NCBI RefSeq assembly: GCF_000296815.2
Contig: NZ_CAIT01000006.1
Span: 502,777 to 566,776 of the forward strand
Reading direction: 5' to 3'
Origin: Fibrisoma limi BUZ 3
GTDB lineage: Bacteria > Bacteroidota > Bacteroidia > Cytophagales > Spirosomataceae
DNA: 64,000 bases
The position numbers and the translations under genes were made by a program. How positions within the stretch are numbered: the stretch's first letter is position 1; the number at the start of each line of letters is the position of its first letter. The notes below the pieces were generated by a model. It had not been told where the DNA came from, did no database searches, and was given only the letters and a program-made list of their open reading frames with translations. Shown one piece after another: positions 34,708 through 43,794 of the stretch.

Positions 34708-35142
34708 ATGAAAACAACACTACGCCTTCGCTTTGTCTGGTTCGCTCTCCTGCTGAGCACCACCCTGTTCACCGCCTGCAAAAAAGAAAACGTTGACCCT
34801 GTTGCTCCGGCCGATTTGGCGGACCGGGTTGCGGGTACTTACAAGTACGCTGAATTATCGGCAAACGGCCAGACGCTGCCCGCCGACGAAACCAACCTCA
34901 AAGGTACCATCACCGTCAGTCGGCAAACCGCGACGACCGTACGCATGGTGTTTGCCATCAGCCTGAAAAACGGTAACCCGTTCCTGGACGATACGTTCGA
35001 TGACGTGGAGGTTAGCGAAACCGGCGATGAAATTCTGTACCAGGTAGACGGGCAGACATTCGCGCGGGGCAAGGGCAACGCGATCAGCATCAACGGCCGC
35101 GATTCGGCTAATAAGGCTTTTACGCTTACGGCGAAAAAATAA
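34708..35142 (+). CDS. Hypothetical lipoprotein
   Basis: This 144-residue protein has a lipoprotein signal with the lipobox TLFTAC (Cys about residue 24) followed by KKENVDP. The mature part is a beta-rich domain (VAGTYKYAELSANGQTLPADETNLKGTITVSRQ) resembling small secreted lipocalin-like lipoproteins in Bacteroidota. A second lipoprotein gene starts 31 bp downstream on the same strand. Function unknown. A similar unrelated-in-detail lipoprotein is at 44842-45225. Confidence 0.65.
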   Translation: MKTTLRLRFVWFALLLSTTLFTACKKENVDPVAPADLADRVAGTYKYAELSANGQTLPADETNLKGTITVSRQTATTVRMVFAISLKNGNPFLDDTFDDVEVSETGDEILYQVDGQTFARGKGNAISINGRDSANKAFTLTAKK

Positions 35143-35173
35143 ATTCAGAACCTTCCTCTTTTTGAAAACTACG

Positions 35174-35479
35174 ATGAAATCACTCAAGAAATACACATTG
35201 CTGGCTTTAGCCGCGCTTACCATGTCGGGTTCATTGTCGTCATGCGCTACGGTGTTCGGCGGGCGCGTTACGGCCGAACAGAAACGGAAACCGGCTGCGG
35301 GCGAAGCACGCCGGGAAGTACGGGTCGGGGCTCTGATTGCTGATATTCTGCTGTTCCCGCTGATCAGTATTCCGGTTGATTTTGCCACCGGAGCCATCTA
35401 CAAGCCGAAGTCAGGAGCCGTGGCTCAGCAGACTCCAGCCGCGAAACCAGCGGCAACGGCTACACCCAAAAAGAAATAA
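35174..35479 (+). CDS. Small lipoprotein of unknown function
   Basis: The ATG at 35174 gives 101 residues; a TTG at 35162 also opens the frame. The lipobox LSSC is followed by ATVFGGRVTAEQKRKPAAGEARREVRVGALIADILLFPLISIPVDFATGAIYKP, then a low-complexity Ala/Pro/Lys tail. The hydrophobic segment in the middle suggests a membrane association; the GALIADILLFP stretch recalls YceK-like lipoproteins, but I am not sure. It is followed at once by a clear terminator, so it ends an operon with the gene at 34708. Confidence 0.65.
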   Translation: MKSLKKYTLLALAALTMSGSLSSCATVFGGRVTAEQKRKPAAGEARREVRVGALIADILLFPLISIPVDFATGAIYKPKSGAVAQQTPAAKPAATATPKKK

Positions 35480-35509
35480 TACAGGTTAGGTAAAGTAAGT
35501 AGTTTAGTA

Positions 35510-35540
35510 AACCCCCGGCGTAGCTATGCCGGGGGTTTTT
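35510..35540 (+). terminator. Rho-independent terminator
   Basis: AACCCCCGGC (35510-35519) pairs with GCCGGGGGTT (35528-35537), loop GTAGCTAT, followed by TTT. It closes the two-lipoprotein operon. Confidence 0.9.
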
Positions 35541-35719
35541 GTTATGCCTTTCCAGAAAGGGGCTTGGTAACCTGCTACGGACAATAGCGCGGTTCATTAG
35601 AAACCGATTAGAATTCACCCATTTATCGCCTGAAACTTGCTTCTATTTAATCCGCTTTTAATCTTTGTCAGGAAATTAAATTCATATGCTACAACTTACT
35701 CCCCCCTGACGACTATCCG

Positions 35720-35739
35720 TTGACTAAGCCCTTAGTCAA
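35720..35739. promoter_or_regulatory. Perfect 20 bp palindrome upstream of methyltransferase
   Basis: TTGACTAAG (35720-35728) and CTTAGTCAA (35731-35739) flank a CC centre. It is 150 bp before the methyltransferase ATG. The size and symmetry fit a binding site for a dimeric repressor; the regulator is unknown. It may also be a short hairpin in the 5' leader. Confidence 0.4.
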
Positions 35740-35888
35740 TTCGTTCACGCGGCCTACCATTTGCCGGGGGAGTATCCTATTTCATTAATTCTAAGCTTTT
35801 CTAGCCTGTTTCGGGCTGGTTGCTATTGGTCTGTTTATGACCTGCTCCCCTGGTTTACTCATTCATCAGTAACCAAACAAACTCGCCT

Positions 35889-36617
35889 ATGCAATCTGCA
35901 GTAAAGAAAAACGTTGACGTATTCAATCAAAATGTGCATGAGAACGGTGGATTTCTGTACACCACCAACGCTCAGTTTTCCTCGCATGTGGCCAACAAGC
36001 GAATCACAGACGAGATTTTCCGCTTTATCAGACCAACCCACAAAACCCTCGTTGATATTGGTTGCGGTGACGGTATGTACACCGCCAACATCAAGCAGAA
36101 TTTTCCCCACCTGACGGTACATGGCTTTGATGCGGCTGCGGCTGCCGTGCAGATTGCGGCCAAAAAATACCCCTCGGTTCAATTCAGCACGATCAATCTG
36201 CTCGACGACCACCTGCCTACGCCCAATCAGAAATACGACGTAGGGGTTATCCGGGGGGTGCTGCACCACCTGTCGGACCCTCAGAAAGCGCTGATGAACG
36301 CCTTTAAACTGGCCGACGAGCTGATCATTATGGAGCCGAACGGCAACAATCCCATCCTGAAAATCATCGAACGTACGTCGACGTACCACATTGAACACGA
36401 AGAGCAGTCGTTTTTTGAATGGCAGTTGAAACGGTGGATTCGACAGGCCGGCGGACAGGTCAATCATTGGGAATACGTCGGCTACGTGCCCTTTTTCTTC
36501 CCGACCGGGCCGGCTAAGGTGATATACGCAATGCAGCCCTTTCTGGAAAAAATTCCGGTGCTGAAACACGTTTTTTCTGCCCAGTTTATTATCAACTGTT
36601 CCCGAACAACCCGATGA
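35889..36617 (+). CDS. Class I SAM-dependent methyltransferase
   Basis: The 242-residue cytoplasmic enzyme has motif I TLVDIGCGDGMYTANI at about residues 53-68, VHGFDAAAAAV (motif post I), INLLDDHLPTPNQKYDVGVIRGVLHHL, and a C-terminal region ending PFLEKIPVLKHVFSAQFIINCSRT. The extended ~80-residue C-terminal part after EPNGNNPILKIIERTS is typical of surface-glycan or lipid methyltransferases. The next gene, 86 bp downstream, encodes a polytopic GT39-like glycosyltransferase, so a shared role in cell-envelope glycan synthesis is plausible (inference). Confidence 0.85.
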   Translation: MQSAVKKNVDVFNQNVHENGGFLYTTNAQFSSHVANKRITDEIFRFIRPTHKTLVDIGCGDGMYTANIKQNFPHLTVHGFDAAAAAVQIAAKKYPSVQFSTINLLDDHLPTPNQKYDVGVIRGVLHHLSDPQKALMNAFKLADELIIMEPNGNNPILKIIERTSTYHIEHEEQSFFEWQLKRWIRQAGGQVNHWEYVGYVPFFFPTGPAKVIYAMQPFLEKIPVLKHVFSAQFIINCSRTTR

Positions 36618-36702
36618 TTAGGAGGGGCCGACTGGAGCGAATTACTCTCCAGGCTCCGGTCGGCCCTGCTCACCATACCCCACCGATCCGTTTTTTTAGT
36701 CT

Positions 36703-38472
36703 ATGCAGTTTAGTAAGAAAAGAACTCTCTGGCTCACCCTGATTATACTGCTGGCCTTCGGGCTGCGCCTTTATAGATCTGGTACGTACGGCATCTACCT
36801 GGACGAAAAATACACGATGGTGATTTCGCAGGGAATCGTCATGGAGGGATCTAACCAGCACGATGTGTTTTTTATGCCCGGCAAGACGTATTTCACGCCC
36901 GCCGAGTTCTGGTCCCCGAAAACCATTCACGATTTTATTGAAGCCAACATCCGGGGCGACATCGGCAACAGTCCGGCCTATTATGCGGTGCTGTGGGGTT
37001 GGATGAAGGTATTCGGTCTGAGCGACTTTTCGGCCCGGTTCCCCTCCGTGCTCTTCAGCACGCTTCTGGTTGGACTGGTGTACATCTTTGTTCGTCGACA
37101 TTTTCGCTCTGAATCCCTGGCCTTGCTGAGCGCCCTGATTGCGGCCGTGGAGCCGTTTTTCATTGCCTACAGCCACATGGCCCGAAACTACTCCTTTAGT
37201 TTTTTTCTGACCCTGCTGGCTACGCACCTGTTTCTGCTGTTGCTGGAACGAGCCCGGAATCAGCAGAAAACCGGAGGGCTATTCGTGGCGTATGGCCTTA
37301 CGTTTGTGTTGTCGCTACTGTCGCATTACCTGACCATTACGGTGTTTCTGTGCCACGGTATCTACATGCTGCTCTACGTCCGGAAGCCCCGGCTGTGGGT
37401 CTCGTTTTCGGCCGTAGCGCTGATCGGCGTGGCGGTGGTGTCGTTGTGGTTTATCTTCGGGGCTGGGAAGTACACGTTCCAGACGCTGGCCTATCAGGCG
37501 CAGGTGTATCGGCAGGCGGCCCTGACCAATCCCTACAACAACGGCTTCGGCATTATTCTGCCCGCTACGATCCGGACGGTTACGGAGCGGTCGCTGCCGA
37601 TCTGGGCCGATCTGTTTATTCTGTCCAATGGCCTGGGGCAAATCGATACCCTGGGCGTTCGGAACCTGCTGCTGGCGTTAGTCTTCGGATTGGGTGCTGG
37701 CTGGCTGTTGAGCCGCTACGTCCGACGGGCCGACGTACCCACCTGGGTAGTGCCGGTGTACCTGGCGTTGCTGCTCATTGGACTGCCATTCTACACGGTC
37801 ATGAAACCGCAGTACGTGGTGGTAGCGGCCCTGCCTTCGTTCGCCTATCTGCTGTACTGGGCGCTTCGGGACGATACCACCCGCGAGCAACGGCCATTTC
37901 TGGTTCTGGTTACCCTGCTGGCCGTGGTGCCGACCCTGTTTCTGCTGCTCATGTCGTTTCGGAATGGGCATACCTACGGCATTACGCAGCGGTACTCCGG
38001 GTTTTCGTTTCCATACACGGCATTGTTGGTGGCGTTGATTTTGCAGCGAATGGCTAAACTACCCATGGCTTTCCGGGTGGTGCTGGTGGCCGTAACAATC
38101 CTGCAAGGGGTATTAGTAGCGCAGTTGCTGAATCGGATCTACGACGACAGTGCCCCGAAGTACACGTATTTCGGTCGACCCCGTGGCCCAAACCCGCACT
38201 ACCTGGTTGCCCAGAAAATTAAGGAGCAGTACGCGCCGGGCGATACGGTACTTTATCCATCCGTACGGTTGTCGTTTCGCGATGAGGTTGAAAAAACGTA
38301 CTGGCCCTATTCAATTCAGGATGCTCAGTTGACTAATCTGTATTTGCCGAAAGACGCTGCTTACCTCCAGCGAATGGACACGACCCAGGCCGACCGGATT
38401 ATTCTGGTGAAAGGGCGAACCGGGGAGAAAATTACCTTATTTGACCTGGACGGAAAGACACATCGATATTAA
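36703..38472 (+). CDS. GT39-like membrane glycosyltransferase (ArnT/PMT superfamily)
   Basis: This 589-residue protein has ~10-11 hydrophobic segments. The N-terminal loop GIYLDEKYTMVISQGI carries the Asp-Glu pair expected for the PMT/ArnT (GT39, GT-C fold) catalytic residue; ARFPSVLFSTLLVGLVYIF and IAYSHMARNYSFSFFL follow the family order. The C-terminal ~130 residues form a periplasmic domain. Enzymes of this fold transfer sugars from polyprenyl phosphates to lipid A or proteins. The acceptor is unknown. It is preceded by a methyltransferase in the same direction. Confidence 0.85.
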   Translation: MQFSKKRTLWLTLIILLAFGLRLYRSGTYGIYLDEKYTMVISQGIVMEGSNQHDVFFMPGKTYFTPAEFWSPKTIHDFIEANIRGDIGNSPAYYAVLWGWMKVFGLSDFSARFPSVLFSTLLVGLVYIFVRRHFRSESLALLSALIAAVEPFFIAYSHMARNYSFSFFLTLLATHLFLLLLERARNQQKTGGLFVAYGLTFVLSLLSHYLTITVFLCHGIYMLLYVRKPRLWVSFSAVALIGVAVVSLWFIFGAGKYTFQTLAYQAQVYRQAALTNPYNNGFGIILPATIRTVTERSLPIWADLFILSNGLGQIDTLGVRNLLLALVFGLGAGWLLSRYVRRADVPTWVVPVYLALLLIGLPFYTVMKPQYVVVAALPSFAYLLYWALRDDTTREQRPFLVLVTLLAVVPTLFLLLMSFRNGHTYGITQRYSGFSFPYTALLVALILQRMAKLPMAFRVVLVAVTILQGVLVAQLLNRIYDDSAPKYTYFGRPRGPNPHYLVAQKIKEQYAPGDTVLYPSVRLSFRDEVEKTYWPYSIQDAQLTNLYLPKDAAYLQRMDTTQADRIILVKGRTGEKITLFDLDGKTHRY

Positions 38473-38563
38473 CGGCTGAGGTTTACGTGGTGGCGTGTTC
38501 GGATTCGCTGTCTGATGATTATATTAGACACCACTTCCTGCACAAAACGATACAACCAACCTC

Positions 38564-39700
38564 ATGAGAACATCCCGACGTACCTTTTTACGGCGATCGA
38601 CCCGGCAGAGCCTGGCGGCTTTGTCGGTCGGTCACCTGGCGACTGGTGCCCCTGATTTAGTTACCCCGCCGATTGAATCGGCATCTGTACCAACTCGCCG
38701 TAAGCCCGATCACGTAATACGGTCGCTGCCCGAGCACATGGTGTGGGGCTACTTCGGAGCCGACGTGCCGCCCGTCTATACTGTGAAAGATGGCGACGTA
38801 GTCGAGATCCAGACTGTCAACCCGTCGGGTGTAAGTCGAACGAATCCCGAAGAGTTCTACCAGAAGAATAACCTGCCCATCGATGCCCATGCGCAGGAGG
38901 TGATTGCCATCATGAAAAAGGTGAAGCCTGAGCCATCGGGTATTCGGGGACATATGCTGACCGGGCCGGTGTACATCGAGGGAGCACAGCCGGGCGATAC
39001 CCTGGAGATACGAATTCTGGACTTGACCTTCCCCGCCAATTTTGGCGTCAACAGCGTCTGGCCGGGCGGGGGTGGAATTCCCGACGCCGTCACAACGCGC
39101 GAAACGTTTGTGTACCGCTACGACACCAAACGCAACGTAGCGCTGCTGAAAGAAGGCGTCGAAATACCGCTGAAGCCGTTTATGGGTGTGATGGCCTTAT
39201 CGCCCCCGGCCGAAACGGGTCGGGTCAGCTCGATTCCGCCCGCGTTTTTCGGAGGCAACCTCGACATCAAGCACCTGACCAAAGGCGCTACGTTGTACTT
39301 ACCCGTGTCGGTGCCGGGCGGTTTATTCACGACGGGTGATGGCCACGGGGCGCAGGGCAACGGCGAAGTGAGTGGCGTAGCGATTGAAACCGCGCTAACG
39401 CTTACCGCCAGGTTCATTGTCCACAAAGGCAGGAAATTGCAAATGCCCAGAGCTGAAACACCCACGCATTTCATTGCGGTTGGGCTGGACAAGGACCTCA
39501 ACAGAGCCATGAAAAACGCGCTCATGGAAGCCGTTACGTTCATGAAAGACGAACTCGGCTATACATTCAACGAAGCCCTGTCGATTGCCAGTACGGGCGT
39601 GGATTTTGAAGTAAGCCAGGTTGTGGATCAGACCCTGGGCGTTCATGCCATGATTCCAAAATCAATCTTTACGAAACGAAAGTTTAGCTACTGGACGTAG
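38564..39700 (+). CDS. Acetamidase/formamidase family protein with Tat-type signal
   Basis: The 378-residue enzyme starts with a twin-arginine signal, SRRTFLRRS (about residues 4-12), then the FmdA/AmdA family body: VYTVKDGDVVEIQT, LTGPVYIEGAQPGDTLEIRILD, SVPGGLFTTGDGHGAQGNGEVSGVAIET, and the C-terminal DELGYTFNEALSIASTGVDFEVSQVVD. The GDGHGAQGNGEVSG segment is the metal- and substrate-binding motif. It probably hydrolyses small amides such as formamide or acetamide to acid and ammonia. The Tat signal places it in the periplasm. Confidence 0.92.
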   Translation: MRTSRRTFLRRSTRQSLAALSVGHLATGAPDLVTPPIESASVPTRRKPDHVIRSLPEHMVWGYFGADVPPVYTVKDGDVVEIQTVNPSGVSRTNPEEFYQKNNLPIDAHAQEVIAIMKKVKPEPSGIRGHMLTGPVYIEGAQPGDTLEIRILDLTFPANFGVNSVWPGGGGIPDAVTTRETFVYRYDTKRNVALLKEGVEIPLKPFMGVMALSPPAETGRVSSIPPAFFGGNLDIKHLTKGATLYLPVSVPGGLFTTGDGHGAQGNGEVSGVAIETALTLTARFIVHKGRKLQMPRAETPTHFIAVGLDKDLNRAMKNALMEAVTFMKDELGYTFNEALSIASTGVDFEVSQVVDQTLGVHAMIPKSIFTKRKFSYWT

Positions 39701-39755
39701 CAAGCATCATGGCACCGTGGCCTGTATCCTCACTGGCTACGGTGCCGGTGGCTAC

Positions 39756-42704
39756 TTATTCCTTGCCCGGGAGTGGCTCGACTTCTTCAACCTTCACATA
39801 AAATCGGGTTTCGTCGACCTCGAAATCGTCGGCCGTCATGTTGGGGAATGTTATCATTTGCCAGTCGGTCGTAGGGGTTATAAACTCGTATGTATCGGGC
39901 GCTTTAGTGACCTGAATCGGCATGCGGAAGTTCGGCACATCGGCTTTCCACCGATAACTCAAAACCAGCGATTGCCCCTTCTCGGCCATCTTTACCTCCA
40001 GGGTAGGGATAGAGGTATGGTTCAGATATTGATTAAAAAAGGGCGTATAGTCGGTTCCGGTCCGTTCATTGATGTAGTTCACGATGTCATCGGTCGAAAC
40101 GGTCTGGTAGCGAAACCGTTGCTGAATGCCTTTCAGGATGGATGCCCAGAGGGTATCGTTGTTGAGCGCGTGCCGGAACGTATACACGACCAGGCTTGCT
40201 TTGGCATACATATCGCCGATGTTGTAGTGAATGTGGTTTACATCCCGCACCCCGATAATCGGCTCTTTGCCAATCACCTGCGACGGCAGCGACGCGATAT
40301 AGCCCATTTCGCCGTCTTCACCCATGGCCGCTTGCAGATAAAAGCCTTCCGAGTACGTAGCAAAGGCTTCATGAATCCACATATCGGCCATGTCGCGGCA
40401 ACTGACGTTATTGCCCCACCACTCGTGCGATGCTTCATGCCAGACCAGTTGCCTAATCCGTAATGTATCGACCAGTGTCAGGGAGTCGGCTCGCGCAGTC
40501 GGCAACTTACCGAACGAAACGGCGCTTTGGTGTTCCATCGGATGCAGCGATTCCATCAGCGTAAACCCGTCGCGCGGAAACGGGTATTTGCCGTACTGTT
40601 TTTCCAGGGTTGTCAGCATGGGCTTTACGCCGTCGAAGACCCAGCGGAAGGTTTCGCCGTTATAGGGCATGTAGTAATAATCCAGCGTCAGCGAATCGGT
40701 GCCGTAAATCTCCCGACGGTGGGCATACCTGCCGATGTTCAGCGTTACGTTGTAGTTGTTGATCGGATAGCTCACGTACCAGTCGTAGCGCATCCAGTTG
40801 TCCGGCAGCGTCGTTTTGCGTAACAGGCGGCCGTTGGAAATAGTCATCAGGTCGCCTGGGACTGTCACGCTGATGCGCATGCTGTCGGGTTCATCGGAGA
40901 GGTGGTCTTTGTTGGGCCACCACAAACTGGCCCCCGAACCCTGGCAAACCACCTGTACCCACGGGTTTCCGTCGCGGTCTTTGTCCCACAGAAACCCGCC
41001 CATGATGGGCAGCGAACGATCAGCTATCTGCGGTTTGCCGGCGTATTCGATTTCCAGTTCCTGTTGGCTACCCGCTTTCAGTATCTCCGGAAACTGCACG
41101 AAAACGGCGTCGAACTCCCGGGTGTAGGCAAGCGGTTTGCCAGCGTACAAAATCTGGTGAATCTGCATGTTGGCGTACAGGTCCAACTGTAGTTTGTCCA
41201 ATGGAGCCAGTACCCGAAACCGCATCTTGTTACTGCCGCTGATGGCTTTGTTGGCAATGTCTACCTTTACGGCCAGGTCATAGAACGTAACGTCGTACCG
41301 GCTCCGCAATGGCGTCAGTTTGCCACGGAGGGTATCGGCGCGGGTGAAGCCGTTTTGCCGGTTGGAGACCCGGACCTTTATCGAATCGGTTCTGGCGCTG
41401 AGCGGATGGTTCGTTGGCTGCAAAATCGAATCCAGTGGAGCAGACCACCGAAGGGTGTCACCTGCCGAGGTGTTTGTTTTAAATTTTTCGCCAATCAGAA
41501 CGCTCATTGGATTAGGGTTCTGAGCAATATTGCCCTCGGTAAACGGTTGAACGCCTTTCGGCCCGACCTTCGTGACGGTAAAACTGGTGGCTATTTTCCA
41601 GAGCTTATCAGTCAGATTCCGCGACGGGCTGTTAATCGTGCACGTGTATCGTCGCTGAACATGGCTCAAATGCCATCGGTCACCGTAGGGCGTATACGTT
41701 GCCGTTTCGGTGAAGTCAGAAAACTTCAGATCCAGCTTATGAATGATGGAAGCCATTTTTTTCAACACCCAGCTCCGATTGTTCTCTTTGTCCAGTCCGG
41801 CCTGAGTGATCTGCCACTCGGTTCGTACAAACGCAAGTGACTGCGCATCTATGTACAATTTTCCTTTAACATAGGCTTTTCGTTTCCGTTTTCCAGGGTT
41901 GAACGTAATTACGTACATAGGGCGATTGCCTGCGAGCACACTCAGCGATAAGTCATAGTACCTGATATTGCGTGTGTTGATGAGGTTGTTCTTATCGTTG
42001 GGCAATTTTACAAGATCACCGTATAAGGATGAGTTAGCGCCATTACTTAGGTTGACAAAGGGCGGTAGGTTATGGCGGGAGCGATCATACTCTTTCTTTC
42101 GGCCGCTGATGAGCTTTAGCTGATCGTTGGGTTTAGGCTGGTTGTAGGGGGATTTGTAAAAGGACAGGACGGCTTCGTTAGAAACAACGGGTTTGCCGTC
42201 AAACTCCTGGTCTTCACGGTAAAGCGCCGTTAACAGTACCGATGTGGTATCGTAGTTTCGCGGAATGGCAGCCACCGCTTCCCGAATAATATCAGCGGCC
42301 GTTTTCCGACGAGCCTGCACCTGCACTTCGGCCAGCGTAACAGCGGCCGACTGTAACCGAATGATTACCATCTGGTCTTTTACCGCTGATAGAGCCAGCC
42401 TTGTCGACTGGTAGCCTACGCATGATACCTGCAAGCTGTCGGTGGCATAGGCAGTTGGTACGTTGAGCGAAAAGCCACCCTGGGCGTTTGTAACCGTACC
42501 GATTCCCCGACCCATAACCGCAATATTGGCTAACGGAATAGGAGTGCCTTTGTTCTGGCTGACGACCTTTCCGGCCAATGTCAGGTAGCCAGATTGGGCA
42601 AAGGCACCGGCTGAAAAAAAAGAAAAGAGTATCCCAACGAGGAGGGTAGAAATGAGTGGTGCTGTCGGCCGCATCTGCGTACTGTTTTTGAACAAAACAC
42701 GCAT
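39756..42704 (-). CDS. M1 family aminopeptidase fused to CarboxypepD-reg-like and linker domains
   Basis: The 982-residue secreted protein has a signal peptide (about 12-36, ending AFAQ), a carboxypeptidase-like regulatory domain (GKVVSQNKGTPIPLANIAVMGRGIGTVTNAQGGFSL), then ~330 residues resembling the region after such domains in Bacteroidota outer-membrane proteins (IIREAVAAIPRNYDTTSVLLTALYREDQEFDG). From ~450 the M1 fold begins. Zinc site HEASHEWWGN has His756, Glu757, His760, and Glu779 exactly 18 residues after His760; the GAMEN-like site is degenerate (PMEHQSAVSF). The active site is intact, so it should be a working aminopeptidase. The N-terminal fusion is unusual for M1 enzymes. A start at 42674 is also possible. 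Confidence 0.87.
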   Translation of the reverse strand: MRVLFKNSTQMRPTAPLISTLLVGILFSFFSAGAFAQSGYLTLAGKVVSQNKGTPIPLANIAVMGRGIGTVTNAQGGFSLNVPTAYATDSLQVSCVGYQSTRLALSAVKDQMVIIRLQSAAVTLAEVQVQARRKTAADIIREAVAAIPRNYDTTSVLLTALYREDQEFDGKPVVSNEAVLSFYKSPYNQPKPNDQLKLISGRKKEYDRSRHNLPPFVNLSNGANSSLYGDLVKLPNDKNNLINTRNIRYYDLSLSVLAGNRPMYVITFNPGKRKRKAYVKGKLYIDAQSLAFVRTEWQITQAGLDKENNRSWVLKKMASIIHKLDLKFSDFTETATYTPYGDRWHLSHVQRRYTCTINSPSRNLTDKLWKIATSFTVTKVGPKGVQPFTEGNIAQNPNPMSVLIGEKFKTNTSAGDTLRWSAPLDSILQPTNHPLSARTDSIKVRVSNRQNGFTRADTLRGKLTPLRSRYDVTFYDLAVKVDIANKAISGSNKMRFRVLAPLDKLQLDLYANMQIHQILYAGKPLAYTREFDAVFVQFPEILKAGSQQELEIEYAGKPQIADRSLPIMGGFLWDKDRDGNPWVQVVCQGSGASLWWPNKDHLSDEPDSMRISVTVPGDLMTISNGRLLRKTTLPDNWMRYDWYVSYPINNYNVTLNIGRYAHRREIYGTDSLTLDYYYMPYNGETFRWVFDGVKPMLTTLEKQYGKYPFPRDGFTLMESLHPMEHQSAVSFGKLPTARADSLTLVDTLRIRQLVWHEASHEWWGNNVSCRDMADMWIHEAFATYSEGFYLQAAMGEDGEMGYIASLPSQVIGKEPIIGVRDVNHIHYNIGDMYAKASLVVYTFRHALNNDTLWASILKGIQQRFRYQTVSTDDIVNYINERTGTDYTPFFNQYLNHTSIPTLEVKMAEKGQSLVLSYRWKADVPNFRMPIQVTKAPDTYEFITPTTDWQMITFPNMTADDFEVDETRFYVKVEEVEPLPGKE

Positions 42705-42803
42705 TTACAGGCCGTACAGGCTACTCAAATCCGGATTTGAGCGGTATAAAAAGCGAAAATGCCTCCCAAGCAGCACTCCAGTGCTTACCATCCATAACCC
42801 GCG

Positions 42804-43673
42804 TTAAAATAAGTTAGCATACGCTTTGGGGAGGGCCGTCAGTGGTTTGATTCGAATGTCCCGATAAAACACTTCAGCGGCTTCACTTTGCAATTGAATC
42901 TTACCCCGTCGCATGGGCACCTCCTGCCCATCAGGCGTAGTATAGCGTGAATCCTTAAGCACCATCACCACGTGCCCATTCACAATGTGAAGGCTTTTAC
43001 CTTCAAAGCAGATAAGCTCCAGTTTGGTCCATTCGCCGGGAGGACTTTCGTGATTGGCCGAGCGCATGCAATAGTAATCCTGTCCTTTTTTAAAGGTACT
43101 GAAAGGCTGACTTGAGTCGGCAACCCGGTTCATCACGCCCTCGGACTGAAAACAGCGGATGTCGATGGCGGAGTTGGCCTGGCACCAGAAATCGCCCATG
43201 TGCCCTTCCATAATCTGAAACTCCTGGGAAAGCATCCAGGAACGCCAGTATTCGGCCCCGGCTTCGCCATTGGAATGGTACAAAATACCCGAATCCCGCA
43301 ATTTGTCTTTTCGGGGTTCGTGTTTTTGAGTCCCCCATTTGACCTGAAGGGACAGATGGTAGTTTTCGTACGACTGACGGGTGAACAGACACCCATACAC
43401 CTCGCCACTAACACGTAGGACAGGACCGTTTGGTTCGTTCAGTACGGAAAAGACGCGGTTCTTGTCTTTGTTATAACCGATCGGCTGGATCACCGTCCCG
43501 GATTCATCTTTTGGTACGTTTCCATTATAACCCGGCTTGTGCGCATAACTCAGGTACGTTTCCCACTGGGTCAGGTTTTGATCCAGGAGCGGTACCCAAT
43601 CGTCAGTTTTGGGCTCGGAGGAGCGGGACCCCATGACGAACAGGCTACTAATCAACAGGAATAGATGCTTCAT
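42804..43673 (-). CDS. DUF1080 (3-keto-disaccharide hydrolase-type) protein
   Basis: The ATG at 43673 gives 289 residues; the signal peptide is MKHLFLLISSLFVMGSRSS. The body fits DUF1080, a concanavalin-like domain: WVPLLDQNLTQWETY, DSGILYHSNGEAG, LSQEFQIMEGHMGDFWC, and HVVMVLKDSRY, ending with KIQLQSEAAEVFYRDIRIKPL. DUF1080 proteins are linked to 3-keto-disaccharide hydrolysis in gut and soil Bacteroidota and are abundant in Cytophagales. A second DUF1080 gene is at 51113-51904. It is divergent from an AraC gene, with start codons 122 bp apart. Confidence 0.88.
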   Translation of the reverse strand: MKHLFLLISSLFVMGSRSSEPKTDDWVPLLDQNLTQWETYLSYAHKPGYNGNVPKDESGTVIQPIGYNKDKNRVFSVLNEPNGPVLRVSGEVYGCLFTRQSYENYHLSLQVKWGTQKHEPRKDKLRDSGILYHSNGEAGAEYWRSWMLSQEFQIMEGHMGDFWCQANSAIDIRCFQSEGVMNRVADSSQPFSTFKKGQDYYCMRSANHESPPGEWTKLELICFEGKSLHIVNGHVVMVLKDSRYTTPDGQEVPMRRGKIQLQSEAAEVFYRDIRIKPLTALPKAYANLF

Positions 43674-43794
43674 ATACGGACCTGGCTTAGCCAATCAACG
43701 GATTAGACATGGGGCAAAACTAAAGGAGGGCTACTTGATGTGCGTTGTACAAATCCATTCTTTAATGGTAGGTTTACAGAAACTGTACCGGGTC

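Larger units (their letters stand above)
35480..35888. other. Intergenic region with terminator and palindrome
   Basis: No gene is supported. The stretch holds a terminator at 35510-35540, a perfect palindrome at 35720-35739 and otherwise AT-rich promoter-like sequence before the methyltransferase start. Confidence 0.5.
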
